A stretch of 41,704 nucleotides of DNA, taken from assembly GCA_014323785.1 (NCBI GenBank), contig JACONJ010000002.1:1-41704 (forward strand), read 5' to 3'. The DNA comes from Paracoccaceae bacterium. Lineage in GTDB: Bacteria; Pseudomonadota; Alphaproteobacteria; Rhodobacterales; Rhodobacteraceae. Under the pieces are notes generated by a model. It ran no database searches and was not told the origin of the DNA. It saw only the letters and a list, made by a program, of their open reading frames with translations. Position 1 is the stretch's first letter. Every line of letters starts with the position of its first letter. Below are positions 9,027 through 16,504 of the stretch, in pieces. Position numbers and translations under genes: made by a program.

Positions 9027-10383
9027 TTTCCTGAACCGTCTTCCCGAAACGGCACAATGCTACCTTTCAGGTCAGGTGCTGGACGAAGTTGAATGTATCG
9101 TCTCGGACCTTGCCGGCGTGGCGCGGGGCAAGGCAATGCCGGGGGCAAAATTCGCCAGGCAGAACCATTTTTACCTGCCCAATTCGATTTTCTTTCAAAC
9201 CATCACCGGCGACTGGATCGATACCGTCCCCGGTATCACCGGCGGCTATACTGAACCGGATATGGTCCTGACCCCGGATTTTGACACAGCAACCCCCGCA
9301 CCCTGGACGGCGGACTGGACCCTGCAGGTGATCCACAACATCGACGATCAGGATGGCCGGCCAGTTCCCTTTGCACCGCGCAATGTACTCAAACGCATCG
9401 TCGCAGAATACAACGCCCGGGGCTGGCAGCCCATCGTCGCCCCCGAGATGGAATTCTTTCTGGTCGCGCCCAATACCGACCCGGGCCAGGCAATCCGCCC
9501 CCCCATGGGGCGCACCGGCCGCCCGGCGGCAGCACGGCAGGCCTATTCCATGTCGGCGGTTGATGAATATGGCCCGGTGATTGACGATATCTATGATTTC
9601 GCTACCGCCCAGGGGCTGGAGATCGACGGCATCCTGCAGGAAGGCGGGGCCGGGCAGATCGAGTTGAACCTGCGCCATGGCGACCCGGTAAAACTGGCTG
9701 ATGAGATGTTCTTTTTCAAACGCCTGATTCGGGAGGCAGCACTTCGGCACAATTGCTATGCCACCTTCATGGCCAAGCCGATTGAGGGCGAACCGGGCAG
9801 CGCGATGCACATCCACCATTCGGTGGCTGACAGCACGACCGGGGCGAACATATTCTCGGCCCCGGATGGCGGCGAAACCCCGGCATTTATGCATTTCATC
9901 GCTGGCTTGCAGCGGCATCTGCCCTCGGTGATCGCACTGCTGGCCCCCTATGTGAACAGCTATCGGCGCTACGTCCCGGATTTCGCCGCGCCGATCAATC
10001 TGGAATGGGGGCATGACAACCGCACCACGGGCATACGTATTCCGGTCTCGGCCCCCGGTGCGCGGCGGGTGGAAAACCGCCTGCCCGGCATGGATTGCAA
10101 CCCCTATCTTGGCATTGCGGCCTCGCTTGCCTGCGGGCTTCTGGGCCTGAAAGAAAGGCAAAATCCCGCGCCAGAATGTACGGGCGATGCCTATGACGCT
10201 GCCGGTCAGGTGCCGCGCGGCCTGGGCGATGCGCTGGATTTGTTCCGTACCAATGCCGCGATGGCCAAGGTGCTGCACCCGGAATTCTGCCGCATCTACG
10301 CGGCAGTCAAGGCGTTGGAATACAAAGGGTTTCTTCAGGTCATCAGCCCCTGGGAACGGGAACATCTGCTGCTGAATGTCTGA
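9019..10383 (+). CDS. glutamine synthetase family protein (gamma-glutamylputrescine synthetase-like), copy 2
   Basis: The 454-residue protein is a second amine-type glutamine synthetase homologue, resembling PuuA. It opens with VECIVSDLAGVARGKAMP. It carries PEMEFFLV, EGGAGQIELNL, MHIHHSV, NRTTGIRIP and RVENR, so the metal, ATP and glutamate ligands appear intact. In the PuuA reaction glutamate, ATP and putrescine give gamma-glutamylputrescine. The start overlaps the amidotransferase gene by 8 bp and needs no upstream extension. It is clearly diverged from copy 1 (shared motifs only), so the two probably use different amines or act as partners. Confidence 0.87.
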   Translation: MRDFLNRLPETAQCYLSGQVLDEVECIVSDLAGVARGKAMPGAKFARQNHFYLPNSIFFQTITGDWIDTVPGITGGYTEPDMVLTPDFDTATPAPWTADWTLQVIHNIDDQDGRPVPFAPRNVLKRIVAEYNARGWQPIVAPEMEFFLVAPNTDPGQAIRPPMGRTGRPAAARQAYSMSAVDEYGPVIDDIYDFATAQGLEIDGILQEGGAGQIELNLRHGDPVKLADEMFFFKRLIREAALRHNCYATFMAKPIEGEPGSAMHIHHSVADSTTGANIFSAPDGGETPAFMHFIAGLQRHLPSVIALLAPYVNSYRRYVPDFAAPINLEWGHDNRTTGIRIPVSAPGARRVENRLPGMDCNPYLGIAASLACGLLGLKERQNPAPECTGDAYDAAGQVPRGLGDALDLFRTNAAMAKVLHPEFCRIYAAVKALEYKGFLQVISPWEREHLLLNV

Positions 10384-10411
10384 CCGAAGATGCCAAAGAT
10401 ACCGGCCCCCA

Positions 10412-11713
10412 ATGAGCATGCTTTACCGCAATGATGCACCTGGTGTGCATGCGCCGTCCTGGTATGCCACCAGCGTTGATGTGCCGCCTCTGCACCCCTG
10501 CCTGGCCGGGGCAGTCAGGGCCGATGTGGCCGTGCTCGGGGCAGGGTACACCGGGCTCTGGGCTGCGCTGACCCTGGCACGGGCGGGGCGCAAGGTGGTG
10601 GTGCTGGATGCCCACCGGGTCGGCTTTGGCGCATCGGGGCGGAACGGCGGGCAGGTGCATTCCGGCTATAACCGGGCGCAGTCCTGGCTGGAGAAGCGGC
10701 TTGGCATGGACCGCGCCCGCGCCCTTTGGGATTTGTCACAGGAAGCCCAGGCGCAACTGAACAGTTTCTGCACGGCACACGCGCCCAAGGCCCGATACCG
10801 ACCGGGCATCGCGCATGGCGTATACACTGCCCGGGATTTGGGCCATACCCGCGCCGCAGTCGCGCATATGGCAAAAACCTATGGGTATGAAATGCAGGTG
10901 CTGGCGCGGGATGCCTTTGCAAACCTGGTCAAATCCCCGCTGTATCACGGCGGGTATCTGGATCAGGGTGGCGGGCATTTGCACCCCCTGGCCTATGCCC
11001 TGGCCCTGGCCCGCGCAGCCGAGGCCGCCGGGGCCCGGATTTTTGAACTAAGCGAAGTGACCGCGCTTTGCCGGGAACCGAAGGTGACGCTGACCACTAA
11101 AACGGGACGGGTACAGGCCGAACACGCCATCATTGCTGGCAATGGCTATCTGCCCGCCCTCTTGCCCGAGGTAAGCGCACGGGTGATGCCCATCAACTCT
11201 TTCATCGTCGCAACCGCCCCCCTCCCCGACCGCTGGCAAGAGGTTCTGGCCAGGGATATCGCCGTGGCCGACAGCCGGTTCGTGGTGAATTACTACCGGT
11301 TCAGTCACGACAGGCGATTCTTGTTCGGCGGGCGGGAAAATTATGGCACGGGCTTTCCTCGGGATATTACAACCGCCCTTGTCCGGCGGATGACTGCGCT
11401 GTTCCCGCAACTGGACGGGGTGCCGATCAGCCATGTCTGGGGCGGCACCCTGGCCATCACCAGAACACGGCTGCCGCATCTTGTGCGGATCACACCCCGT
11501 ATTCTGTCCGGGGCCGGATTTTCGGGGCAAGGCGTAGCCCTTGCGGGCATGGCAGGCCGGGTAATGGCCGAGGCGGTGATGGGGCAGGAAGATGGATTTG
11601 CCAATCTTGCCGCGCTTCCGGTGCCGCGGTTCCCGGGTGGGGCCCGCCTGCGTGCGCCGCTTCTGACCCTGGCGATGACATGGTATGCCCTGCGCGACCG
11701 CAGTGGTATCTGA
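10412..11713 (+). CDS. FAD-dependent oxidoreductase (gamma-glutamylputrescine oxidase / DAO family)
   Basis: The 433-residue protein has an N-terminal Rossmann FAD motif, GAGYTG (43-48), followed by a conserved acidic strand end and GFGASGRNGGQ. This is typical of the D-amino-acid-oxidase-like family that includes PuuB. PuuB oxidises gamma-glutamylputrescine to the aldehyde with release of ammonia and peroxide. Its position directly after two amine ligases supports this type of reaction. Two starts are possible. ATG 10376 overlaps the preceding gene. ATG 10412 matches the family N-terminus (MSMLYRND...SWY) and is preferred. A PuuC-type aldehyde dehydrogenase is not in the window. Confidence 0.87.
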   Translation: MSMLYRNDAPGVHAPSWYATSVDVPPLHPCLAGAVRADVAVLGAGYTGLWAALTLARAGRKVVVLDAHRVGFGASGRNGGQVHSGYNRAQSWLEKRLGMDRARALWDLSQEAQAQLNSFCTAHAPKARYRPGIAHGVYTARDLGHTRAAVAHMAKTYGYEMQVLARDAFANLVKSPLYHGGYLDQGGGHLHPLAYALALARAAEAAGARIFELSEVTALCREPKVTLTTKTGRVQAEHAIIAGNGYLPALLPEVSARVMPINSFIVATAPLPDRWQEVLARDIAVADSRFVVNYYRFSHDRRFLFGGRENYGTGFPRDITTALVRRMTALFPQLDGVPISHVWGGTLAITRTRLPHLVRITPRILSGAGFSGQGVALAGMAGRVMAEAVMGQEDGFANLAALPVPRFPGGARLRAPLLTLAMTWYALRDRSGI

Positions 11714-11811
11714 TCGGTCGTGTGTCGTAACCTTCCTCAAAACGTCACTGGCACGGCACGGCGTGTTTGTGTAAGGTCTTCCGAAATAGACTGTTTCAAA
11801 AGGGTGAGATG

Positions 11812-13008
11812 ATGGCCAGCCACCCCGATGTCTATGACGCCGGGCCGATCCCCGCGGCCGCGCGCGCCGAGGTTGATCGCCTGCTGAAATCCGGCGATCT
11901 GTTTCGCTACACCGCACCCGCCGATGCGCCGGTGGCCATGCTGGAACAGGAGTTTGCCGCGCTCCTGGGGGCGAAATATGCGCTGGCCGTCTCTTCCTGT
12001 TCGGCGGCACTGTTCCTGTCGCTTTGCGCCCTGGGCCTGCCGCGCAATTCCAGGGTTCTGGTTCCCGCCTTTACCTTTGCCGCTGTTCCCTCCTCGGTTA
12101 TGCACGCCAATTGTGTGCCTGTCCTGGTTGAGGTGGGAGGGGATTATCGCATCAATCTGGACGATTTCCAAGCAAAACTGCCCCAAACGGGTGCGGTTAT
12201 CCTTAGCCATATGCGCGGCCACACCTCGGACATGGATGCGATCATGGCACTTTGTGATGCTGCGGGTGTACCAGTGGTCGAGGACGCCGCACATTCACTT
12301 GGCACCACTTGGGGCGGTCGCAACATCGGCACATTCGGGCGCGTCGGCTGCTTCAGCTTTCAGTCCTACAAACTGGTGAATGCGGGTGAAGGTGGGATCA
12401 TGATCAGCGATGATGCCGACCTGATCGCGCGCGCCGTCATCATGTCGGGTGCCTACGAACATAACTGGAAAAAGCATCCCGTCCTGCAAGAGGCGTTCAA
12501 CCGCTGGCAAAACGAATTGCCCCTGTATAACATGCGGATGCAGAACCTCTCGGCTGCTGTCATCCGCCCGCAATTGCCCGAGGTCGCGCAGCGCGTGCGC
12601 GATGGGCGGGCCAATCATGATTACGTCGCCGGGATGCTGAACACATCGCCATGGATGCAGGTGCCCAACGCCCTGCCGCCCGAGTTACGGGCACCGGATT
12701 CGATCCAGTTCAATTTACACGGCTTCTACCACGATGCCGAGGCCCGCGCCTTTGCCGCGGCCGCGGGCGCACGCGGTGTGCAGGTGCAAATCTTCGGCCT
12801 GTCCGGGGATAACGCGCGCGCCTTTTGGAACTGGCAGTTTATCCCTGGCAGGGTGCCGGATTTGCCGCAAACGCGGGCCATGCTGATGCGGGCCTGCGAT
12901 GTGCGTCTGCCCGTGCGGCTGACAAGGTGTGAGCTGGATATGATCGGCACCGCGCTGCTGTCGGCGGTTGATGATGTAAAGGGCACGCCCCGCGCCTATG
13001 GCACCTGA
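11812..13008 (+). CDS. DegT/DnrJ/EryC1/StrS family PLP-dependent aminotransferase
   Basis: The 398-residue protein shows the DegT-family PLP fold. It has the aromatic-stacking region SSCSAALFL, VPAFTFAAV, the cofactor Asp in VEDAAHS (Asp158, His161), and Lys187 in SFQSYKLVNAGEGG as the Schiff-base lysine. Most relatives aminate sugar nucleotides for surface polysaccharides, but no sugar genes are nearby. Its place after the amine-oxidation genes (98 bp gap) suggests it may use an amine or amino-aldehyde. AAAGGG lies 7 bp before the chosen ATG. ATG 11809 and a GTG at 11767 are alternatives. Confidence 0.87.
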   Translation: MASHPDVYDAGPIPAAARAEVDRLLKSGDLFRYTAPADAPVAMLEQEFAALLGAKYALAVSSCSAALFLSLCALGLPRNSRVLVPAFTFAAVPSSVMHANCVPVLVEVGGDYRINLDDFQAKLPQTGAVILSHMRGHTSDMDAIMALCDAAGVPVVEDAAHSLGTTWGGRNIGTFGRVGCFSFQSYKLVNAGEGGIMISDDADLIARAVIMSGAYEHNWKKHPVLQEAFNRWQNELPLYNMRMQNLSAAVIRPQLPEVAQRVRDGRANHDYVAGMLNTSPWMQVPNALPPELRAPDSIQFNLHGFYHDAEARAFAAAAGARGVQVQIFGLSGDNARAFWNWQFIPGRVPDLPQTRAMLMRACDVRLPVRLTRCELDMIGTALLSAVDDVKGTPRAYGT

Positions 13009-13077
13009 AGGTCCGACAGGTTTTTTAGGTATGCAACAGCCGTTCCCCGCCCCCTGAACCCAAAGGACCACCCCCCG

Positions 13078-13671
13078 ATGCCAACCGCCGCCCGCAAACC
13101 CACGCCCCGCACGCCCGGCTATCAGGATGTGCTGGACGCCCCACCGCACAAGGTGGCGCAGATTATCGCCGGCACCCTGCACACCCACCCCCGCCCTGCT
13201 TCGCCCCACGCGCTGGCAAGTTCGGGCTTGGGGGCCAGGGTTGTCCCGCCGTTCAACTACGGCAACGGTGGCCCCGGTGGCTGGTGGATTCTGGATGAAC
13301 CGGAACTGCACCTTGGTGCAGACATTCTTGTGCCGGACCTGGCGGGCTGGCGGCGTGCAACCCTGCCCCGCTTTCCCAGGGCGACCTTTTTCACCGTCGC
13401 CCCGGATTGGGTTTGTGAGGTTCTGTCCCCCGCCACGCGGCGGATTGACACGGGCCCCAAGCGCACCATCTACGCCCGCGCGGGCGTGGGCCATCTGTGG
13501 TTTGTGGACCCCGACGCCCGCACCCTGAACGCCTTTTGCCTGCGGGACGGGCACTGGCACCCCATCGCCGCGCTGTCCGGGGATGCGGCTGTGTCTGTGC
13601 CGCCGTTCGAGGCGATCAGTTTTGACCTGTCCGACCTGTGGATTCCCGAACCCGATGCCGAACAGGAGTGA
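13078..13671 (+). CDS. Uma2 family (DUF820) restriction-endonuclease-fold protein
   Basis: The 197-residue protein has the Uma2 core: LGADILVPDLAGW, PDWVCEVLSP, a Lys in the following helix (PKRTIYARAGV), and HLWFVDPDART. The acidic and lysine residues correspond to a PD-(D/E)XK-like nuclease fold. The family is widely annotated as a putative endonuclease, but a cellular role has not been settled. It lies singly among metabolic genes with 69 bp upstream and 92 bp downstream gaps. It is not obviously part of the amine pathway, and no antitoxin or transposase partner is visible. Confidence 0.85.
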   Translation: MPTAARKPTPRTPGYQDVLDAPPHKVAQIIAGTLHTHPRPASPHALASSGLGARVVPPFNYGNGGPGGWWILDEPELHLGADILVPDLAGWRRATLPRFPRATFFTVAPDWVCEVLSPATRRIDTGPKRTIYARAGVGHLWFVDPDARTLNAFCLRDGHWHPIAALSGDAAVSVPPFEAISFDLSDLWIPEPDAEQE

Positions 13672-13763
13672 CCACACGCCATAATCGAACAGAACCAAAT
13701 CCGCTTGGGCAAAACGCTTTGTGCGGTGTAGTGTCCCGGCGACCCGAGGGGGGAGATGCCCAC

Positions 13764-15131
13764 GTGAACGACCATCATCCAAATTCCTGGGAAGCCCGTG
13801 CCGCCGCGCATTCGCTTTATGGCTTTACCGATCTGCCCTCGGTCAGGGCACACGGCACGGTCGTGTTGACCCATGGAAAGGGGCCTTATGTCTTTGATAC
13901 CTATGGCAAACGCTATCTTGATGCCAATTCCGGCCTTTGGAACATGGTGGCGGGGTTTGACCATCCCGGCCTGGCGAGAGCAGCACAGGCGCAATATGAT
14001 CGCTTTCCGGGCTATCACGCCTTTTTCGGGCGGATGTCGGACCAGACGGTCACTTTGTCCGAACGGCTGATCGAGATTTCGCCCTTTGCGCACGGCAAGG
14101 TATTTTATACCAATTCCGGGTCCGAGGCGAATGATACCATGGTCAAGATGCTGTGGTTCCTGAACCGGGCGGAAGGGCGGCCCCAGGCCACAAAGATCAT
14201 GACCCGGGGCAATGCCTATCACGGGGTAACGGTTGTCTCGGCCTCGATGACCGCGAAACCCTATAACGCGGCCTTCGGGCTGCCGCTTGACGGGTTTCTG
14301 CACCTCACCTGCCCGCATTTCTGGCGTGAAGGGGCCCCGAACGAGTCCGAGGCCACCTTCACCGCCCGCCTGGCCGCCGAGTTAGAGGCGGTGATCGCAC
14401 AGGAGGGCGCAGAGACCATCGCCGGTTTCTTTGCCGAACCTGTCATGGGTGCCGGTGGCGTGATCGTCCCGCCCAAGGGGTATTTTCAGGCCATCCAGCC
14501 GATCCTGCACCGCCACGGCATTCCGCTGATCGCGGATGAGGTCATTTGTGGATTCGGCAGAACCGGTGCGGTCTGGGGCTGTGAGTGCTTTGGCTTCGCG
14601 CCGGATGCGATCATATCCTCGAAGGCACTGACGGCAGGCTATTTCCCGATGGGGGCGGTGATCCTGGGGCCGTCACTCTCGGATCGGATGCAGGCCACAC
14701 TGGACCAGATAGAAGAGTTTCCCCACGGCTTCACCGCCAGCGGCCACCCGGTTGGCTGTGCAGTGGCACTGAAGGCCATTGATGTGATCCTGAACGAGGG
14801 GCTGCTGGAACAGGTGCGGGCGGGCGCGCCCCGGATGCAGGCGGGGCTGGCAGAAATCGCGGAACATCCGAATATCGGAGAGTTGCGCGGCATCGGCTAT
14901 ATGTGGGCACTCGAGGCGGTCCGCGACCGGGACAGTAAACGGCCCTTTGACGCCGGTCTTTCGGTTTTGGAACGCATCGCTAATACCTGCACCGATCACG
15001 GGCTGATCTGCCGGCCGCTGGGGCAATCGGTGGTGATCTGCCCACCCTTCATACTGACCGATGCGGAACTCAACGAGATGATTGAGAAATTGGCTGCGGC
15101 ACTCAAGCAGGTGTTTCACGAGGTGGCGTGA
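13764..15131 (+). CDS. class III PLP-dependent aminotransferase (omega-amine:pyruvate type)
   Basis: The 455-residue protein has the class III signature: TNSGSEANDT for phosphate binding, ADEVICGFGRTG with the cofactor Asp258, and Lys287 in SSKALTAGYFPMGAV. The last motif is typical of the SpuC/omega-amine:pyruvate subgroup, which moves amino groups from putrescine, cadaverine, beta-alanine or taurine-like amines to pyruvate. A GTG start at 13764 with GGGGGAG about 9 bp upstream fits best. The frame is open further upstream, through the end of the Uma2 gene, without family similarity. With the preceding genes it makes an alternative transamination route for amines. Confidence 0.88.
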   Translation: MNDHHPNSWEARAAAHSLYGFTDLPSVRAHGTVVLTHGKGPYVFDTYGKRYLDANSGLWNMVAGFDHPGLARAAQAQYDRFPGYHAFFGRMSDQTVTLSERLIEISPFAHGKVFYTNSGSEANDTMVKMLWFLNRAEGRPQATKIMTRGNAYHGVTVVSASMTAKPYNAAFGLPLDGFLHLTCPHFWREGAPNESEATFTARLAAELEAVIAQEGAETIAGFFAEPVMGAGGVIVPPKGYFQAIQPILHRHGIPLIADEVICGFGRTGAVWGCECFGFAPDAIISSKALTAGYFPMGAVILGPSLSDRMQATLDQIEEFPHGFTASGHPVGCAVALKAIDVILNEGLLEQVRAGAPRMQAGLAEIAEHPNIGELRGIGYMWALEAVRDRDSKRPFDAGLSVLERIANTCTDHGLICRPLGQSVVICPPFILTDAELNEMIEKLAAALKQVFHEVA

Positions 15132-15190
15132 AGGGAATACTTCGGGCAGGTACCAACTGTTCCGGACAGGTGCGGTGGCGAACCTGCTTT

Positions 15191-15751
15191 CTACATCCTG
15201 CTCAATCTGCTTTGCAATTCGGCCAATTGACGTTTGATATCAGCCAGCTCTTCCGAGGGGGATTTGTCCTCTTCCTCATCGCTGGTTCCATGCGATGGGC
15301 CGGGCCACTGGCTGCCAAGCCCGCCGGTCATGGCCGTCATGAACGCCTCTTGCTGTGTGCGCATTGCCTCAAAGCCGGGCATGTTCGCCATCGGGTTCAT
15401 CGCGGCCATGTTCTCTATCATTTTTGACTGGCCCTGTTTCAGCATCTCAAAACTGAAGGCCAGGAAATCCGGCACCACCGATTGGGTCCGGGTCGAGTAG
15501 CTGCGCACCAGATCGGTCAGCACCGACAAGGGCAGCACATGTTCCCCCCGGCTTTCATGCGTGGCGATGATTTGCAGCAGGTATTGACGAGTCAGATCAT
15601 CCCCGGATTTCAGGTCGACGACCATAACTTCTCGCCCGTTGCGGATGAGCCCGGCAATATCCCCCAGCGTCACATAATCCGATGTCTCGGTGTTATAAAG
15701 ACGCCGGCTGGCATAGCGCTTGATCAAAAGGGGTTCTGTTGCATCGGCCAC
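15191..15751 (-). CDS. phaR: polyhydroxyalkanoate synthesis repressor PhaR
   Basis: PhaR binds both DNA and PHB granules. It represses phasin (and often its own) transcription until polymer is present. The 186-residue product starts with the highly conserved PHB/PHA accumulation DNA-binding domain: IKRYASRRLYNTETSDYVTL at about residues 11-30. It ends in a Glu/Lys-rich helix with heptad-like spacing (ELADIKRQLAELQSRL). A GTG start at 15751 is chosen because the homology begins there and GGAAAGGA lies about 9 bp upstream. The frame is open further upstream. An imperfect PhaR-like box, CTGC-GGT-GCGG (15768-15778), sits just ahead of it, compatible with autoregulation. Confidence 0.93.
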   Translation of the reverse strand: MADATEPLLIKRYASRRLYNTETSDYVTLGDIAGLIRNGREVMVVDLKSGDDLTRQYLLQIIATHESRGEHVLPLSVLTDLVRSYSTRTQSVVPDFLAFSFEMLKQGQSKMIENMAAMNPMANMPGFEAMRTQQEAFMTAMTGGLGSQWPGPSHGTSDEEEDKSPSEELADIKRQLAELQSRLSRM

Positions 15752-15854
15752 GATGATCAATCCTTTCCTGCGGTGCGGTATTGTGCAGCCTGTGCCGTTA
15801 CCGTGCAAAAGCGATCCGCCCCGGCAGCCCCGGCCAACTCTGCCCCTGATACGT

Positions 15855-15886
15855 AAAAGGGCGGGTTCACAATGGACCCGCCCTTT
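15855..15886 (-). terminator. intrinsic terminator downstream of phaP
   Basis: An 11 bp perfect stem (AAAGGGCGGGT / ACCCGCCCTTT) with a 9-base loop is followed on the minus strand by TTTT. It lies 53 bp beyond the phaP stop and ahead of phaR, so it separates the abundant phasin transcript from the repressor gene. Confidence 0.8.
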
Positions 15887-15938
15887 CCGATTCACGCCAA
15901 TGGGCAGTACCCTGGCATAAAATCTGGCGTACGACCGC

Positions 15939-16382
15939 TTACTTCGCGGCGGCTTTCTTGGCAGCCGTGGTCACCTCGGCGGTGGCTTTCTTGACGGCGG
16001 CGGTTGCCTCTTCCGACGCTTCCTTGCCAGCAGCCATCATCAGTTCCACGGTTTCCATCTGCACCTTCTTGGCAACCTCGGCAAAGGCGGCCATGGTCTC
16101 GGCGGCCATTTCAGCCTGGGCCGAGGCGAAGTCGGTCATCGCTTTGGAGTAGTCAGCTGGCTCATCCTTAACCGATGTCACATCGCCCATCTTAGAGATC
16201 GTGTCTTTGGTCCATTTGGACGAAATCTCGGTGGATTTCTCAGCGGCTTCCAAGGCCACTTTCGACATTTTCTCGCCAAGGGCGGCAGAGGTTTTGAACG
16301 CATCAGACGTGGCGGTCATATCCATCGGAAAGGTGGCCATCATCTCGCGCACGGATTTCGTGAAGTCGTTGGGCTTTGTCAT
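15939..16382 (-). CDS. phaP: phasin, PHB granule-associated protein
   Basis: Phasins coat PHB granules and set their number and size. The 147-residue product is Ala/Glu/Lys/Met-rich with no prolines after the N-terminus, as expected for a long amphipathic helix. It has the phasin pattern (EKMSKVALEAAEKSTEISSKW, then a FASAQAEMAAETMAAF helix) and a Lys/Ala-rich tail ending TTAAKKAAAK. The ATG at 16382 has GGAG about 8 bp upstream. The open frame upstream is the promoter region. The gene has its own promoter with a PhaR-type operator and its own terminator. Confidence 0.9.
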   Translation of the reverse strand: MTKPNDFTKSVREMMATFPMDMTATSDAFKTSAALGEKMSKVALEAAEKSTEISSKWTKDTISKMGDVTSVKDEPADYSKAMTDFASAQAEMAAETMAAFAEVAKKVQMETVELMMAAGKEASEEATAAVKKATAEVTTAAKKAAAK

Positions 16383-16411
16383 GGTCTTTCTCCATTTATC
16401 CCCCAAAGGGG

Positions 16412-16458
16412 TTTGCTGCGAATGCAAAGTATATGGATGCTGCATCGCAGAAATACAA
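16412..16458 (-). promoter_or_regulatory. phaP promoter with PhaR-type operator(s)
   Basis: On the minus strand TTGTAT (16458-16453) and TATACT (16433-16428) form -35/-10 elements with a 19 bp spacer. Inside the spacer lies CTGC-ATC-GCAG (16440-16450), a perfect match to the CTGCN3GCAG palindrome that I recall for Paracoccus PhaR. A second palindrome, TTTGC-N7-GCAAA (16412-16428), overlaps the start-site side of the -10. Binding here would block RNA polymerase, consistent with repression of phaP. Confidence 0.7.
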
Positions 16459-16504
16459 CCCTTTTTCTTCCGCAGCGCAGCAAAAAATAAAAATCCCTGT
16501 ATTT

